Below are positions 16,905 through 25,325 of a DNA stretch of 64,000 bases, piece by piece. The first letter of the stretch is position 1, and the number at the start of each line of letters is the position of its first letter. The notes below the pieces were generated by a model that made no database searches, was not told where the DNA came from, and saw only the letters and a list, made by a program, of their open reading frames with translations. Origin of the DNA: Streptomyces rubradiris (GTDB taxonomy: Bacteria; Actinomycetota; Actinomycetes; Streptomycetales; Streptomycetaceae); assembly GCF_016860525.1 (NCBI RefSeq), contig NZ_BNEA01000007.1:593183-657182 (forward strand), read 5' to 3'. The position numbers and the translations under genes were made by a program.

Positions 16905-17135
16905 GACGATGGGATCAGGGTGAACACGCTCAGCCCGTCCTCGATGGACACTCCCATGTCGCTGTTGGAGAACGAGACGCCGGAGGAGCGCGTGGAGCGC
17001 GCCAAGGACATGTTCCCGCTCGGCCGGATCGGTTCCCTGGAGGAGGGCGCGGCGGCGGTGCTGTACCTCGCCTCGCCGGAGTCGGCCTTCGCCCTCGGCC
17101 ACGACCTGGTGATCGACGGCGGCGTCACGGCCTGA
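16905..17135 (+). pseudogene. Short-chain dehydrogenase, C-terminal remnant
   Basis: From about 16905 the frame reads GIRVNTLSPSSMDTPM, then PLGRIGSLEEGAAAVLYLASPESAFALGHDLVIDGG, the last third of a classical SDR (the post-catalytic NxxxP loop and the C-terminal VDGG). The Rossmann GxxxGxG and the YxxxK catalytic part are absent; upstream DNA in this frame is unrelated Arg-rich translation. It is a 5'-truncated remnant adjoining the inverted-repeat segment at 16704-16834. Confidence 0.8.
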
Positions 17136-17486
17136 CCGTCACAGGGAAATTCCGGGCATGACCGTGCCCCGGTCCGTCGGCGGGGAAGGCAACGGGCCGG
17201 AGTTCGGCGCTCTTCGGATACGCCCGCTGTCAGCTCACGTGGCGTGGAGGACACGGGGCGTTGGGCGAGGAAGGGGCAGCGGCTTCAGAGCCTGGGGCTC
17301 CGGTTGCCGCGGGTTCCGAGGACCGCGGGGCCGAGCAGGGCCGTGGCTTCCCTGGCAGGGCCGTGGCTTCCCTGGCAGGGGGCGCGAGGGCCTGGGCCTC
17401 GGGCGCGACGGCCGGTCTCGGGCGCGTGAGCCGGGGGCCTTGGGCCGAGCGCCGGGGCGGTCGGGAGCCGGGGCCGCCGTTCCGGG
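17136..17486. other. Intergenic region with a 20-bp tandem duplication
   Basis: There is no gene here. The 20-bp unit CCGTGGCTTCCCTGGCAGGG occurs twice in exact tandem at 17341-17380. The rest is GC-rich low-complexity sequence downstream of the MFS gene. Confidence 0.6.
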
Positions 17487-18716
17487 TCACACGGGGGTTT
17501 CGGTCCGCTCCTGGTCCTGGTCCTGGCGCCTGCCGCCGCCCGCGACCACACTGCCCTTGACCGGGCCGGAGCGGTACTGGAGGTGTCCCGCCCACAGGGT
17601 CCCGAGGAGACCGGCGGCGGCGAGCCCGGCTCCCACCCAGGCCACCGAGGCGAAGCCGAACCCGGCGTTGATGGTCATGCCGCCGAGGGCCGGCGCGAGC
17701 GTGTTGCCGACGTTGAACGCGGAGGTGTTGGTGGCGCCGACCAGGGTCGGTGCGCCGGGCGCGACGACGAAGACCCGGGACTGCAGGATCGGGTTGGTGA
17801 CGTACCCCGCCATGCCGAGGACGAAGACCAGGACGACGGTGACGACGGTGTTCTCCGCCAGGACGGCGAGCAGTGCCGAGGTCACGGCGAGGACGCCGGT
17901 GCCGAGCGCGAGCGTGCGGATCGGGTACGCCTCCGCGGTCCTGCCGCCGACGACCATGCCGAGCAGGCCGCCGACGCCGAACAGCGCCAGCAGGACGGGC
18001 ACCCAGCCGTCGGCCAGTCCGGTGACGTCGGTGAGCAGGGAGGCGAGGTAGCTGAAGGTGACGATGACGGCGCCGAAGGAGAACGCCGTCACCGCGTACG
18101 AGAGCCACAGCTGCGGCCGGGCCATCGCCCGCAGTTCGGCGCGGACGGTACGCGTCTCCTCCGCGGACCCCCGCCCGCCGGGAATGGCGAACACCGAGCA
18201 GGCGAGGCTGACGAGGGTGAGCAGGGCCACGCCCCAGAAGGCCGCGCGCCATCCGGCGAACTGGCTGAGCACCGTGCCCGCGGGGACGCCGATGATGGTG
18301 GCGAGGGTGAGTCCGCCGGCGACGACCGCGACCGCCTTGCCCTTGGCGTTCGCCGGGACGAGGGCGACGGCGGTGGCCACGGCGACGCCCCAGAAGCCCG
18401 CGTAGGCGAGGGCGCTGATGACGCGCGTGACGAACAGGACTCCGTAGCCCGGGGCGAGAGCGCCGACGACGTGCGCGGCGATGAAAGCGGCCTGCAGGGC
18501 GACCAGGGCCGTGCGGCGGGGCCACTTGAGCGTGGCGACCGCGAGGAGCGGCGCCCCGACGACCATGCCTATGGCGAACGCCGAGATCAGCAGCCCGGCA
18601 TCGGGGATGGAGACATCCAGGTCATCGGCCAGATTGGGGAGCAGCCCGGAGAGCATGAACTCCGATGTGCCTTGGGTGAAGATTCCCAAGCCGAGGATGT
18701 AGACGGCAAGGGGCAT
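17487..18716 (-). CDS. MFS transporter, Cmx/AraJ-like drug exporter
   Basis: A 409-aa, 12-helix membrane protein. The N terminus MPLAVYILGLGIFTQGTSEFMLSGLLPNLADDLDVSIPDAGLLISAFAIGMVVGAPLLA is characteristic of the chloramphenicol-resistance/arabinose-efflux branch of the DHA1 family, including the conserved TxEFxxxGLLP motif. GGAGG seven bases before the ATG at 18716 fixes the start; a longer frame to 18764 adds a polar extension atypical for the family. It closely resembles the second exporter at 23427. There is no adjacent intact regulator. Confidence 0.9.
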   Translation of the reverse strand: MPLAVYILGLGIFTQGTSEFMLSGLLPNLADDLDVSIPDAGLLISAFAIGMVVGAPLLAVATLKWPRRTALVALQAAFIAAHVVGALAPGYGVLFVTRVISALAYAGFWGVAVATAVALVPANAKGKAVAVVAGGLTLATIIGVPAGTVLSQFAGWRAAFWGVALLTLVSLACSVFAIPGGRGSAEETRTVRAELRAMARPQLWLSYAVTAFSFGAVIVTFSYLASLLTDVTGLADGWVPVLLALFGVGGLLGMVVGGRTAEAYPIRTLALGTGVLAVTSALLAVLAENTVVTVVLVFVLGMAGYVTNPILQSRVFVVAPGAPTLVGATNTSAFNVGNTLAPALGGMTINAGFGFASVAWVGAGLAAAGLLGTLWAGHLQYRSGPVKGSVVAGGGRRQDQDQERTETPV

Positions 18717-18857
18717 GGAATGCCTCCAAATGCGGGGATGCGGACCGGTGTTGCGTCCGGTCATGAGCGGAAGGGCGTCCTCGGGAGCGACGCTAGCACA
18801 TTTCGGAGCGACTGCTTCAAAACCCGGGAGCGATGAGACGCGCCCCGAAGTAGCGGC

Positions 18858-19222
18858 TCAGTTGCGCCAGTTGCCGGGAGCGTTCAGCCACCACAGCAGC
18901 AGTGCCGTGTAGGCCCGCTGCCGCTGCGCGGGGTCGCTCAGCGACGTGCCCAGGGCACGCTCGGCCCGCGCCACCCGGTGGGCGACGGAACTGTGGCGCA
19001 GACACAGGAGTTCGGCCGCCTCCCGCAGCGACCGGGTGCGGCAGACGGTCTCCGGGGTGGCCAGCAATTGCGCCCCGTCCGGCTCGCTTCGAGACGGGCG
19101 AGCGCCGCGACGTCCGGGTGCGCGAGCGCCACGGCCCGGGGGATGTCGGCCAGAAGAGCTTCGGCCCCGAGCTCCGCCGCGTCCGCCGGCCGCGGTACAC
19201 TCCCAAGACGGCCGGTCCGCAC
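18858..19222 (-). pseudogene. PucR-like helix-turn-helix regulator, C-terminal remnant with frameshift
   Basis: The C-terminal HTH is clear: LATPETVCRTRSLREAAELLCLRHSSVAHRVARAERALGTSLSDPAQRQRAYTALLLWWLN, the HTH_30 domain of PucR/CdaR-type regulators. Directly upstream, in another frame, PRPADAAELGAEALLADIPRAVALAHPDVAAL is the preceding linker, so a frameshift lies near 19080. Everything N-terminal of this is missing; homology stops near 19200, exactly where the oppositely oriented esterase remnant begins. Confidence 0.7.
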
Positions 19223-19931
19223 GGCGGCCTGCTGCTGGATCCACGGCGGCGGCTTCGTGATGGGCAGCCTGGAGACCGAGCACAGCCAGTGCGTGTGGTT
19301 CGCCTCGCGCGCGAACGTCGTCGTGGTGAGCGTCGAGTACCGGCTGGCATCCGAGAACCCCTTCCCCGCGGGCCCCGAGGACTGCTACGCCGCCTTGCGG
19401 TGGCTCGCCGACCACAGCGACGAGCTGGGGGTCGACCCCGCACGCCTGGGTGTCGCGGGCTGCAGCGCGGGCGGTGCCCTCGCCGCCTCCGTCGCCCTGA
19501 TGGCACGCGACCGCAAGGGCCCCGGGCTCGCCCTCCAGTTGCTCACCTGCCCGGTGATCGACGACCGCATGGACACTCCGTCCGCGCGGAGCTTCCACGG
19601 CACCCCCGTCTGGTCCACGCCCCAGTCCGAGTCGATGTGGCGCCACTGCCTCGGCGAAGGGCGCGAGCGGCGCGAGACCTCGCCGTACGCGGCGCCGAAC
19701 CGCGCCGACGACCTCAGCGGTCTTCCCGCCGCGCGCATCGTGACGGCCCAGTACGACCCGCTGCGCGACGAGGGAATCCGTTACGGCCTGCGGCTGATGG
19801 AGGCGGACGTCCCGGTCACGCTCCACCAGTGGGCCGGCGCCTTCCCCATCTTCGACCCCTTCGGCACCGAGTCCGGTCAGCGGTGGATCGACGAGCAAGT
19901 ACTCGCCGTCCGGGAGGCGTTGGGCGGCTGA
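19185..19931 (+). pseudogene. HSL-family alpha/beta-hydrolase, 5'-truncated and frameshifted
   Basis: The hydrolase core is well preserved: oxyanion motif WIHGGGFVMGS, nucleophile elbow GCSAGGALAAS, acid region AQYDPLRDEGI and the C-terminal segment before EQVLAVREALGG. The region just upstream, YTPKTAGPHGGLLL, is in a different frame, so about one base is missing near 19235. The first 60-80 codons, including the start, are gone. The catalytic histidine is doubtful: the expected HxF appears as AGAFPIFD. It is a remnant of an esterase divergent from the regulator remnant. Confidence 0.7.
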
Positions 19932-19994
19932 CCGATCCGCCTAGACTCACCTTCCGTCAGCCGCCCCGCTTTCCTCGCTCCAAGGAGGAGTCCC

Positions 19995-20405
19995 ATGTCC
20001 GACGCATCCGGTGCCCCGCAGCGCGTCCGCGTCACCGCCGATCCCGACTGGTACGCCCCCGCCGGGATCGCGCTCGGCATCCGCGTCGGGGACCTCGTGT
20101 TCACCTCGGGGCAGGGGCCGATCGACGAGCACGGCGCGACGGTCGGCAAGGGCGACTTCGAGGCCCAGGCCCGGCAGGCGCTGGCCAACCTCGCCCTCGT
20201 CCTGAAGAACGCCGGTTCCGGTCTCGACCAGGTCGTCAAGGCGACCGTGTTCGTCACCGACATCGCCCGGGACCAGGAGGCCTTCGCGCGGCTCAGGGCC
20301 GAGTACTTCGTCCCGCACACGTTCGCCGAGTCCTTCGTCCAGGTCGCCTCCCTCGCCGATCCCGACTGGCTGATCGAGATCGAGGCCGTCGCGGTGGCGG
20401 GATGA
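19995..20405 (+). CDS. RidA/YjgF-family protein lacking the catalytic arginine
   Basis: A 136-aa member of the RidA (YjgF/YER057c/UK114) family, shown by GIRVGDLVFTSGQGPIDEHG and QARQALANLALVLKNAGSGLDQVVKATVFVTDI. RidA itself deaminates reactive enamine/imine intermediates using an arginine in a PARxxVEV motif; here the corresponding segment reads AESFVQVASL, with Glu in place of Arg. It therefore probably belongs to one of the Rid subfamilies without imine deaminase activity. CAAGGAGGAG precedes the ATG at 19995. It lies 50 bp upstream of the TetR gene at 20456 and may be co-regulated with it. Confidence 0.85.
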   Translation: MSDASGAPQRVRVTADPDWYAPAGIALGIRVGDLVFTSGQGPIDEHGATVGKGDFEAQARQALANLALVLKNAGSGLDQVVKATVFVTDIARDQEAFARLRAEYFVPHTFAESFVQVASLADPDWLIEIEAVAVAG

Positions 20406-20443
20406 TCCGCCCCCGGGTTTCCGTGCGCGCGCTCCAAAATACG

Positions 20444-20449
20444 TAGAAT
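20444..20449 (+). promoter_or_regulatory. -10 element of a probable leaderless tetR promoter
   Basis: TAGAAT lies six bases before the ATG at 20456, which places the expected transcription start at the initiation codon. No ribosome binding site precedes the ATG. No good -35 hexamer is visible. Confidence 0.55.
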
Positions 20450-20455
20450 GCGGGT

Positions 20456-21034
20456 ATGGCCAGGCCAAGGAAGTTCGACGAGACGCACGCCCTCACCGCC
20501 GCCATGGAAACCTTCTGGCGGCGGGGCTACGAGGCCACCTCGACCCGGAACCTCTCCGACTCGACCGGCCTCGGCCAGTCGAGCCTGTACAACACCTTCG
20601 GCGACAAGCGGGAGTTGTACCTGCGGTCCCTGCGCCACTACTACGAGACGCACACCGGCGATCAGACCGCGCTCCTCGACCGGCCCGGCCCGGTCCGGGA
20701 GCGGCTGCGGGACCTGATGGTCCGTGCCATCGACACCGACCTGGCGGATCCCGAGGCATCCGGGTGCTTCACCATCAACGCGTCGGTGGAGAAGGCAGAT
20801 TCGGACGACGAGGTCCGCGAGGAGGTACGCCGGCACTTCGCCACGGTGGAGCAGGCGCTGGCCGAGACCATCGCGCGGGGGCAGCGTTCCGGGGAGATCT
20901 CCTCGGAACGGAGCGCCGGGGCGCTCGCCCGCCAGATCCTGGCCACGTACTACGGACTGCGCGTGCTCGCCCGCATCCAGAAGGACAGGGACGCCCTGCT
21001 CGGCATCGTGGAAGGCACCGTCTCCGCCCTCTGA
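20456..21034 (+). CDS. TetR-family transcriptional regulator (paralogue of 24747)
   Basis: A 192-aa repressor. The DNA-binding domain MARPRKFDETHALTAAMETFWRRGYEATSTRNLSDSTGLGQSSLYNTFGDKRELYLRSL is typical of the AcrR group with a TetR_C_16-like ligand domain containing LADPEASGCFTINASVE. It is the same length as, and closely similar to, the regulator at 24747 throughout. It has a -10 element six bases before the ATG and no Shine-Dalgarno, so the mRNA is probably leaderless. Convergent with the oxidoreductase at 21162; the RidA-like gene upstream is a candidate target. Confidence 0.9.
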   Translation: MARPRKFDETHALTAAMETFWRRGYEATSTRNLSDSTGLGQSSLYNTFGDKRELYLRSLRHYYETHTGDQTALLDRPGPVRERLRDLMVRAIDTDLADPEASGCFTINASVEKADSDDEVREEVRRHFATVEQALAETIARGQRSGEISSERSAGALARQILATYYGLRVLARIQKDRDALLGIVEGTVSAL

Positions 21035-21161
21035 CCGGCCGCCCGCACCGGACCGCCCTCCCGGCGGGGGCACGCGGGCGGGAACTCACGTCGGCGCTCG
21101 GGAGGGGCTCTCGACCGCACGAAGGCCGCGGCGTCCGTTCGCGGACGGCGCCGGCCGGCCG

Positions 21162-22055
21162 TCAGACGACCAGGACGCGGCGCCCGCGCGTGTGACCGGT
21201 CTGGCTGTCGGTGTGCGCCGCCGCGGCCTCGGCGAGCGGGTACGACTTCTCGACCGGGATGCGGAGCCTGCCGAGCGTGAGGAGACGGACGGTCTCGGCG
21301 AGCGCGTCCGGGACGCTGCCGGCCACACCGGAGAACCGGACACCGAACTCCCGCGCGCCCGGGTCGGCGATGGTGACCACCTTTCGCGGATCCCCGGTCA
21401 GCTCGACGAGTTCGCGGAGCACGCCGGAGCCGGCCAGATCGAGAGCCGCGTCGACGCGGCCGAGCCGTCGCACCCGCTCGACCCAGCCCGCGCCGTACGT
21501 CGTGGCGCGGGCGCCCAGGTCGCGCAGGTAGTCCTGGTTGGCGGCCCCGGCCGTGCCGATCACCGTGATGCCCCGGTCGCGGGCGATCTGCAGCACCGCC
21601 GATCCGACTCCCCCGGACGCGCCGCTGACCAGCAGCGTCTGGCCGGTCCGGACACCCGTTTCGCCGATGACGCGCAGCGCGGTCTCCATCACGGAGGGGT
21701 ATCCGGCCGCCTCCTCGAACGTCAGGCCCTCGGGCATCCGGGCCCAGGCCGACAGCACGGCGAACTCGGCGTAGGTGCTGGAGCCTTCGCCGAACACGTG
21801 GTCCCCGATCCCGACCCCTTCGACGCCCTCGCCGACCTCGTCCACCACCCCGGCGGCGTCGATCCCGAGCCCGGAAGGCAAGTCGATCGGCCGGGTCCCC
21901 TGAAACTGGCCTTCGCGGAGCCGCCAGTCGAAGGGGTTCACGCCCGCCGCCCGCACGGCGACGCGTATCCGGCCGGGGCCCGCGTGGGGCTCCTCGGCGT
22001 CCAGGAGGTGCAGAACGTCGGGACCGCCGAACTCGGCGAAGCTCACTTTCCTCAT
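21162..22055 (-). CDS. NADP-dependent MDR oxidoreductase (zinc-independent)
   Basis: A 297-aa medium-chain dehydrogenase/reductase. The N-terminal half has AVRAAGVNPFDWRLREGQF and GIDAAGVVDEVGEGVEGVGIGDHVFG. The cofactor domain has LLVSGASGGVGSAVLQIARDRGITVIGTA near residue 140. No zinc ligands. This is the ADH_N/ADH_zinc_N_2 quinone-reductase-like type used for detoxification of electrophiles. It is divergent from the TetR gene at 22126, 70 bp away, with repeated AACGGTTA elements between, so it is the likely target of that repressor. Confidence 0.9.
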   Translation of the reverse strand: MRKVSFAEFGGPDVLHLLDAEEPHAGPGRIRVAVRAAGVNPFDWRLREGQFQGTRPIDLPSGLGIDAAGVVDEVGEGVEGVGIGDHVFGEGSSTYAEFAVLSAWARMPEGLTFEEAAGYPSVMETALRVIGETGVRTGQTLLVSGASGGVGSAVLQIARDRGITVIGTAGAANQDYLRDLGARATTYGAGWVERVRRLGRVDAALDLAGSGVLRELVELTGDPRKVVTIADPGAREFGVRFSGVAGSVPDALAETVRLLTLGRLRIPVEKSYPLAEAAAAHTDSQTGHTRGRRVLVV

Positions 22056-22073
22056 GACGGCGACCGTAACACT

Positions 22074-22119
22074 AACGGTTAGCTTTTTGGAACGGTTACA
22101 CCTTCGAATTTGCTAGCGT
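22074..22119. promoter_or_regulatory. Divergent operator/promoter with AACGGTTA repeats
   Basis: AACGGTTA occurs at 22074-22081 and 22091-22098, a direct repeat with 17-bp period, between the divergent oxidoreductase and TetR genes. TAGCGT at 22114-22119 lies six bases before the ATG at 22126, again suggesting a leaderless mRNA. Confidence 0.55.
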
Positions 22120-22125
22120 TGCGCC

Positions 22126-22734
22126 ATGACCGCGCCGACCGGACGCCGTGAACGCAAGAAGGCCGCGACCCGTCAGAAGATCGCCGAGGCCGCCCTGCGG
22201 CTCTTCCTGGAGCGCGGGTACGAGGCGGTGGGCATCCGTGACGTGGCCGCCGAGGCCGACGTGGCCGTGACCACGCTCTTCGCCCACTTCCCCTCGAAAG
22301 AGGCCCTGGTGTTCGACCAGGACCAGGACTTCGAGCGGCGCCTCGGCCAGGCGGTCACCGACCGGGCCGCGGGCGAGCCGCTCATCCCCGCACTGCGCCG
22401 CGAGGTCCAGGCCCTGGTGCGCCACTGCACGGGAGACGGCGCGGCCCCGATCTGGCGCATGATCGACGGGTCACGGACCTTGCTGGACTACGAGCAGTCG
22501 ATGCGACTGCGCCACGCGGAATCGCTCGCGGCGGCCATCGCCGCCGATCTGGGACTGCCGTCGGCCACGACGGCGTGCCGGACCGTCGCCAGGTTCGTGA
22601 TCGACGCCTACTCGCTGGCCCGGGAGGCGGCCGACCCGGAGGCCGCGCTGGACGAGATCTTCCGGATGATCGAGGCGGCCTGGGCCGTCGCCCGCCCCAC
22701 CGGGGACGCCCCCGCCGGCCCGGCAGGGGCGTGA
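22126..22734 (+). CDS. TetR-family transcriptional regulator
   Basis: A 202-aa repressor with RRERKKAATRQKIAEAALRLFLERGYEAVGIRDVAAEADVAVTTLFAHFPSKEALVFDQD as its helix-turn-helix domain (AcrR-like). The C-terminal domain is ligand-binding of unknown specificity. Located divergent from the MDR oxidoreductase at 21162; the repeated AACGGTTA elements between them are the probable operator. The first codon follows a -10-like TAGCGT by six bases with no ribosome site. Confidence 0.9.
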   Translation: MTAPTGRRERKKAATRQKIAEAALRLFLERGYEAVGIRDVAAEADVAVTTLFAHFPSKEALVFDQDQDFERRLGQAVTDRAAGEPLIPALRREVQALVRHCTGDGAAPIWRMIDGSRTLLDYEQSMRLRHAESLAAAIAADLGLPSATTACRTVARFVIDAYSLAREAADPEAALDEIFRMIEAAWAVARPTGDAPAGPAGA

Positions 22735-22929
22735 GCCCGAGGCATCCGCCGTGCCGGCAGCACCTCGTGCCGAGTGCGGCGGTGCCGTCTTACGGCGCGA
22801 CCCCCTCCGTGCTCACCCGGCGGACGCAGGTCGCGCGCCGTGGGCCGGGGCAGGGGCACACCAGAATGCGCACGTCGGCCGGCCACCGCCGGTACGCCGG
22901 CGTGCGCCCGCGGTACCGCAAGTGCCTCC

Positions 22930-23276
22930 CGTGACGCGGGCTCCTCGGTCAGGACCCGCAGGGCCATGTGCCCCAGCGGCGGGGTGAAGCCGTTGTCCTC
23001 CATGTCCCGGGGGGCCAGGGGCGCGACGTCGAACCCGGGGCTGTGCGGCAACTCGTGGAAGGCGCCGTTGAGTTCGTAGCGGCCGCCGCCGCGGTTGCGG
23101 CCGCTGGTCTTTTCCAGGACGGGGCCGCCGAGGCCGATGGGCGGGCTGGGCCTGCCGTACGCGAAGTCGATGTTCTCGAACGGGACGCTGAGCACATACC
23201 GCCCGTACAGATGGGCCAGGGCCGGCACATCGGCACGTTCGGGGCGCATTCCCGCGGACGCGGGCGGATTCCTCAT
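22930..23276 (-). pseudogene. Arylamine N-acetyltransferase remnant without catalytic cysteine
   Basis: From ATG 23276 the frame shows the NAT N-terminal region: ADVPALAHLYGRYVLSVPFENIDFAYGRPSPP, GRNRGGGRYELNGAFHELPHSPGFDVAPLAPR and FTPPLGHMALRVL. In working enzymes the central motif is RGGFCYELN with the nucleophilic Cys; here it reads RGGGRYELN. Homology stops near 22930, before the catalytic His and Asp regions, and downstream translation is unrelated. It is therefore a decayed, inactive gene. Confidence 0.75.
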
Positions 23277-23426
23277 CACGTGCCCGCGGGATGTCCGGCG
23301 ATTTTTTAGATCAGGTGAATCAAAAACCGTGTATCGTCCACTCCGTGGCCAACGTCCGTGCCACCCGCCCGACTTGAAAGGCTCCGCAATGCAGTCAGCC
23401 ATGTGCTACCGGAAGGCGGTCCGCTG

Positions 23427-24617
23427 ATGCCCGTCGCCGTCTTCGTCCTCGGCTTCGCGATCTTCTGTCTCAACACGACGGAGGTCATGGTGGCCGGGCT
23501 GCTCCCGTCCCTCTCGGACGGACTCGACGTGTCGATCACCGCCGCGGGCAACCTGGTCACCGTCTTCGCCCTCGGCATGGTCTTCGGCGGCCCGCTGCTG
23601 ACGCTCCTGCTCATGCGGGCCCCCCGCAAGACGGCGATGGTCCTGATGATGGTGCTGTTCCTGGCGGGACAGACCATCGGTGCCCTGGCCACCGCCTACT
23701 GGACCATGGTGATCGCCCGCGTCGTCACGGCCCTGGCCACCGCGGCCTTCTTCGGGCTCGCCGCCTCGGTGTGCGCCAACCTGGTCCCCCCGGACCGGAC
23801 CGGCCGCGCGCTGGCCATCGTCTTCGGCGGCTTCATGGTGGCCAACGTCTTCGGCCTGCCTCTCGCGACCTTCATCGACCAGCTCATGGGGTGGCGGGCC
23901 GCCTTCTGGGCCGTGGACGTCCTCGTCGCCCTGTGCCTGATACTCGTGCTGTTCACCATCAAGCGCGCCCCCGCCCCGCGCGGCCTGGACGTCCGGTCGG
24001 AGCTGGCGGTCTTCCGCAGCGGCCGGCTCTGGGGCGCCTTCACCACCAACGCCCTGCTGATCGGCGGGGTGTTCGCCACCTTCGCCTACCTGTCCCCGGT
24101 GCTGACCAAGGTGGCGGGCTTCACCGAGGGCATCGTCCCGCTGCTGTTCGTGCTGTACGGCGTGGGCACCGTCATCGGCAACATCGTCCTCGGGCGGCTG
24201 GCCGACGCGCACACGCTGCGCATCCTCTGGCTGGGCGGTGCCGTCCTGGCGGTGCTCCTGGGTCTGTACGCGCTCGTGGCGAGCGACCAAGTCCTCAGTC
24301 TGGTCGCACTGTTCCTGCTGGGCTTCACGGGGCTGCCGCTCAACCCGGCCATGGCCTCGCGCGTCATGAGCCTGTCCAACAGCGGCGCCCTGATCAACAC
24401 CATGAACACGGCGGCCGTCTGCGCGGGCATCACCCTCGGCACCTGGCTGGCCGGAATGGGCGTCGACGCCTTCGGGTACCGCGCCCCGATGTGGGTCGGC
24501 GCGCTGCTCGCGCTCGGCGCTCTGGCCACCCTCCTGCTCGCGCGGATCACCGACCGGCGTCACGCGGAGCGCGGCCGCCCCGCCCCGGCGGACCTGGAAT
24601 CCGCGGCGAGTGCCTGA
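23427..24617 (+). CDS. MFS transporter, Cmx/AraJ-like drug exporter
   Basis: A 396-aa, 12-helix exporter. The N terminus MPVAVFVLGFAIFCLNTTEVMVAGLLPSLSDGLDVSITAAGNLVTVFALGMVFGGPLL corresponds to the DHA1 chloramphenicol/arabinose-efflux group and parallels the exporter at 17487. GGAAGG lies eleven bases before the ATG at 23427. The upstream 23290-23345 region is AT-rich (ATTTTTTAGATCAGGTGAATCAAAAACC) and must hold its promoter. The TetR gene at 24747 follows in the same direction after a 129-bp gap and may control it. Confidence 0.9.
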   Translation: MPVAVFVLGFAIFCLNTTEVMVAGLLPSLSDGLDVSITAAGNLVTVFALGMVFGGPLLTLLLMRAPRKTAMVLMMVLFLAGQTIGALATAYWTMVIARVVTALATAAFFGLAASVCANLVPPDRTGRALAIVFGGFMVANVFGLPLATFIDQLMGWRAAFWAVDVLVALCLILVLFTIKRAPAPRGLDVRSELAVFRSGRLWGAFTTNALLIGGVFATFAYLSPVLTKVAGFTEGIVPLLFVLYGVGTVIGNIVLGRLADAHTLRILWLGGAVLAVLLGLYALVASDQVLSLVALFLLGFTGLPLNPAMASRVMSLSNSGALINTMNTAAVCAGITLGTWLAGMGVDAFGYRAPMWVGALLALGALATLLLARITDRRHAERGRPAPADLESAASA

Positions 24618-24734
24618 TCACGTACCGCCCACGGCGGCGGAGGGACCGGGCGACGACCCCGCGGACCTCCGCCGCGCCGGCCGTCGCGCGGCGGCCTTCT
24701 CCCGCGAGTTTTTGCCCGATCGATCCAATACGGC

Positions 24735-24740
24735 TAGGTT
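24735..24740 (+). promoter_or_regulatory. -10 element of a probable leaderless tetR promoter
   Basis: TAGGTT lies six bases before the ATG at 24747 with no ribosome site between, the same geometry as at 20444 and 22114. The preceding TCCAATACGGC resembles TCCAAAATACG before the paralogous gene at 20456. Confidence 0.5.
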
Positions 24741-24746
24741 GCTTTC

Positions 24747-25325
24747 ATGGGGAGGCCCAGGAAGTTCGACGAGACGCGCGCCCTCACCGCGGTCATGCAC
24801 ACCTTCTGGCAGCGCGGTTACGAGGCGACCTCCACCCGTGACCTGGCCGAATCCACCGGCATGGGCCTGTCGAGCCTGTCCAACGCCTTCGGCGACAAGC
24901 GCCGGCTGTACCTGCGCGCTCTGCGCCGCTACTACGAGACGAACACCGCCGTGCAGACAGAGCTGCTGCGACAGCCCGGCCCGGTCAAGGACCGCGTGCG
25001 CGCCCTGATGACGCAGGCGATCGACATCGACCTCGCGGACCCGCCCTCCTCGGGCTGCCTCATCATGAACGCCTCGATGGAACGGGCCAACACCGACCCC
25101 GAGGTGGCCCAGGAGGTGCGGCGCCACTTCACCACCGTGGAACAAGCGGTGTGCTCCGCACTCGCCGAAGGACAGCGCGACGGAGAGATCACCCGCGACC
25201 AGGACGCCGTCGCGCTGACCCATCACGTCCTGTCCACCTACTACGGCCTGCGCGTGCTCGCGCGCGTACAGCCCGACCGTACGGCCCTGATGAACGTGGT
25301 GGAGACCTTGCTGGCCAAGCTGTGA
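24747..25325 (+). CDS. TetR-family transcriptional regulator (paralogue of 20456)
   Basis: A 192-aa repressor whose HTH (MGRPRKFDETRALTAVMHTFWQRGYEATSTRDLAESTGMGLSSLSNAFGDKRRLYLRAL) and C-terminal domain (LADPPSSGCLIMNASMERANTDPEVAQEVRRHFTTVEQAV) align without gaps to the regulator at 20456. In the recognition helix region SLYNTF has become SLSNAF, an unusual loss of the aromatic Tyr that contacts phosphate in most TetR proteins. It follows the MFS exporter and is a candidate local repressor of it. Probably translated from a leaderless mRNA. Confidence 0.9.
   Translation: MGRPRKFDETRALTAVMHTFWQRGYEATSTRDLAESTGMGLSSLSNAFGDKRRLYLRALRRYYETNTAVQTELLRQPGPVKDRVRALMTQAIDIDLADPPSSGCLIMNASMERANTDPEVAQEVRRHFTTVEQAVCSALAEGQRDGEITRDQDAVALTHHVLSTYYGLRVLARVQPDRTALMNVVETLLAKL

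Noticed and set aside
23296..23320. Imperfect inverted T/A-rich repeat before the MFS exporter
   Set aside because: The arms pair poorly and the signal is explained by AT-rich promoter DNA.
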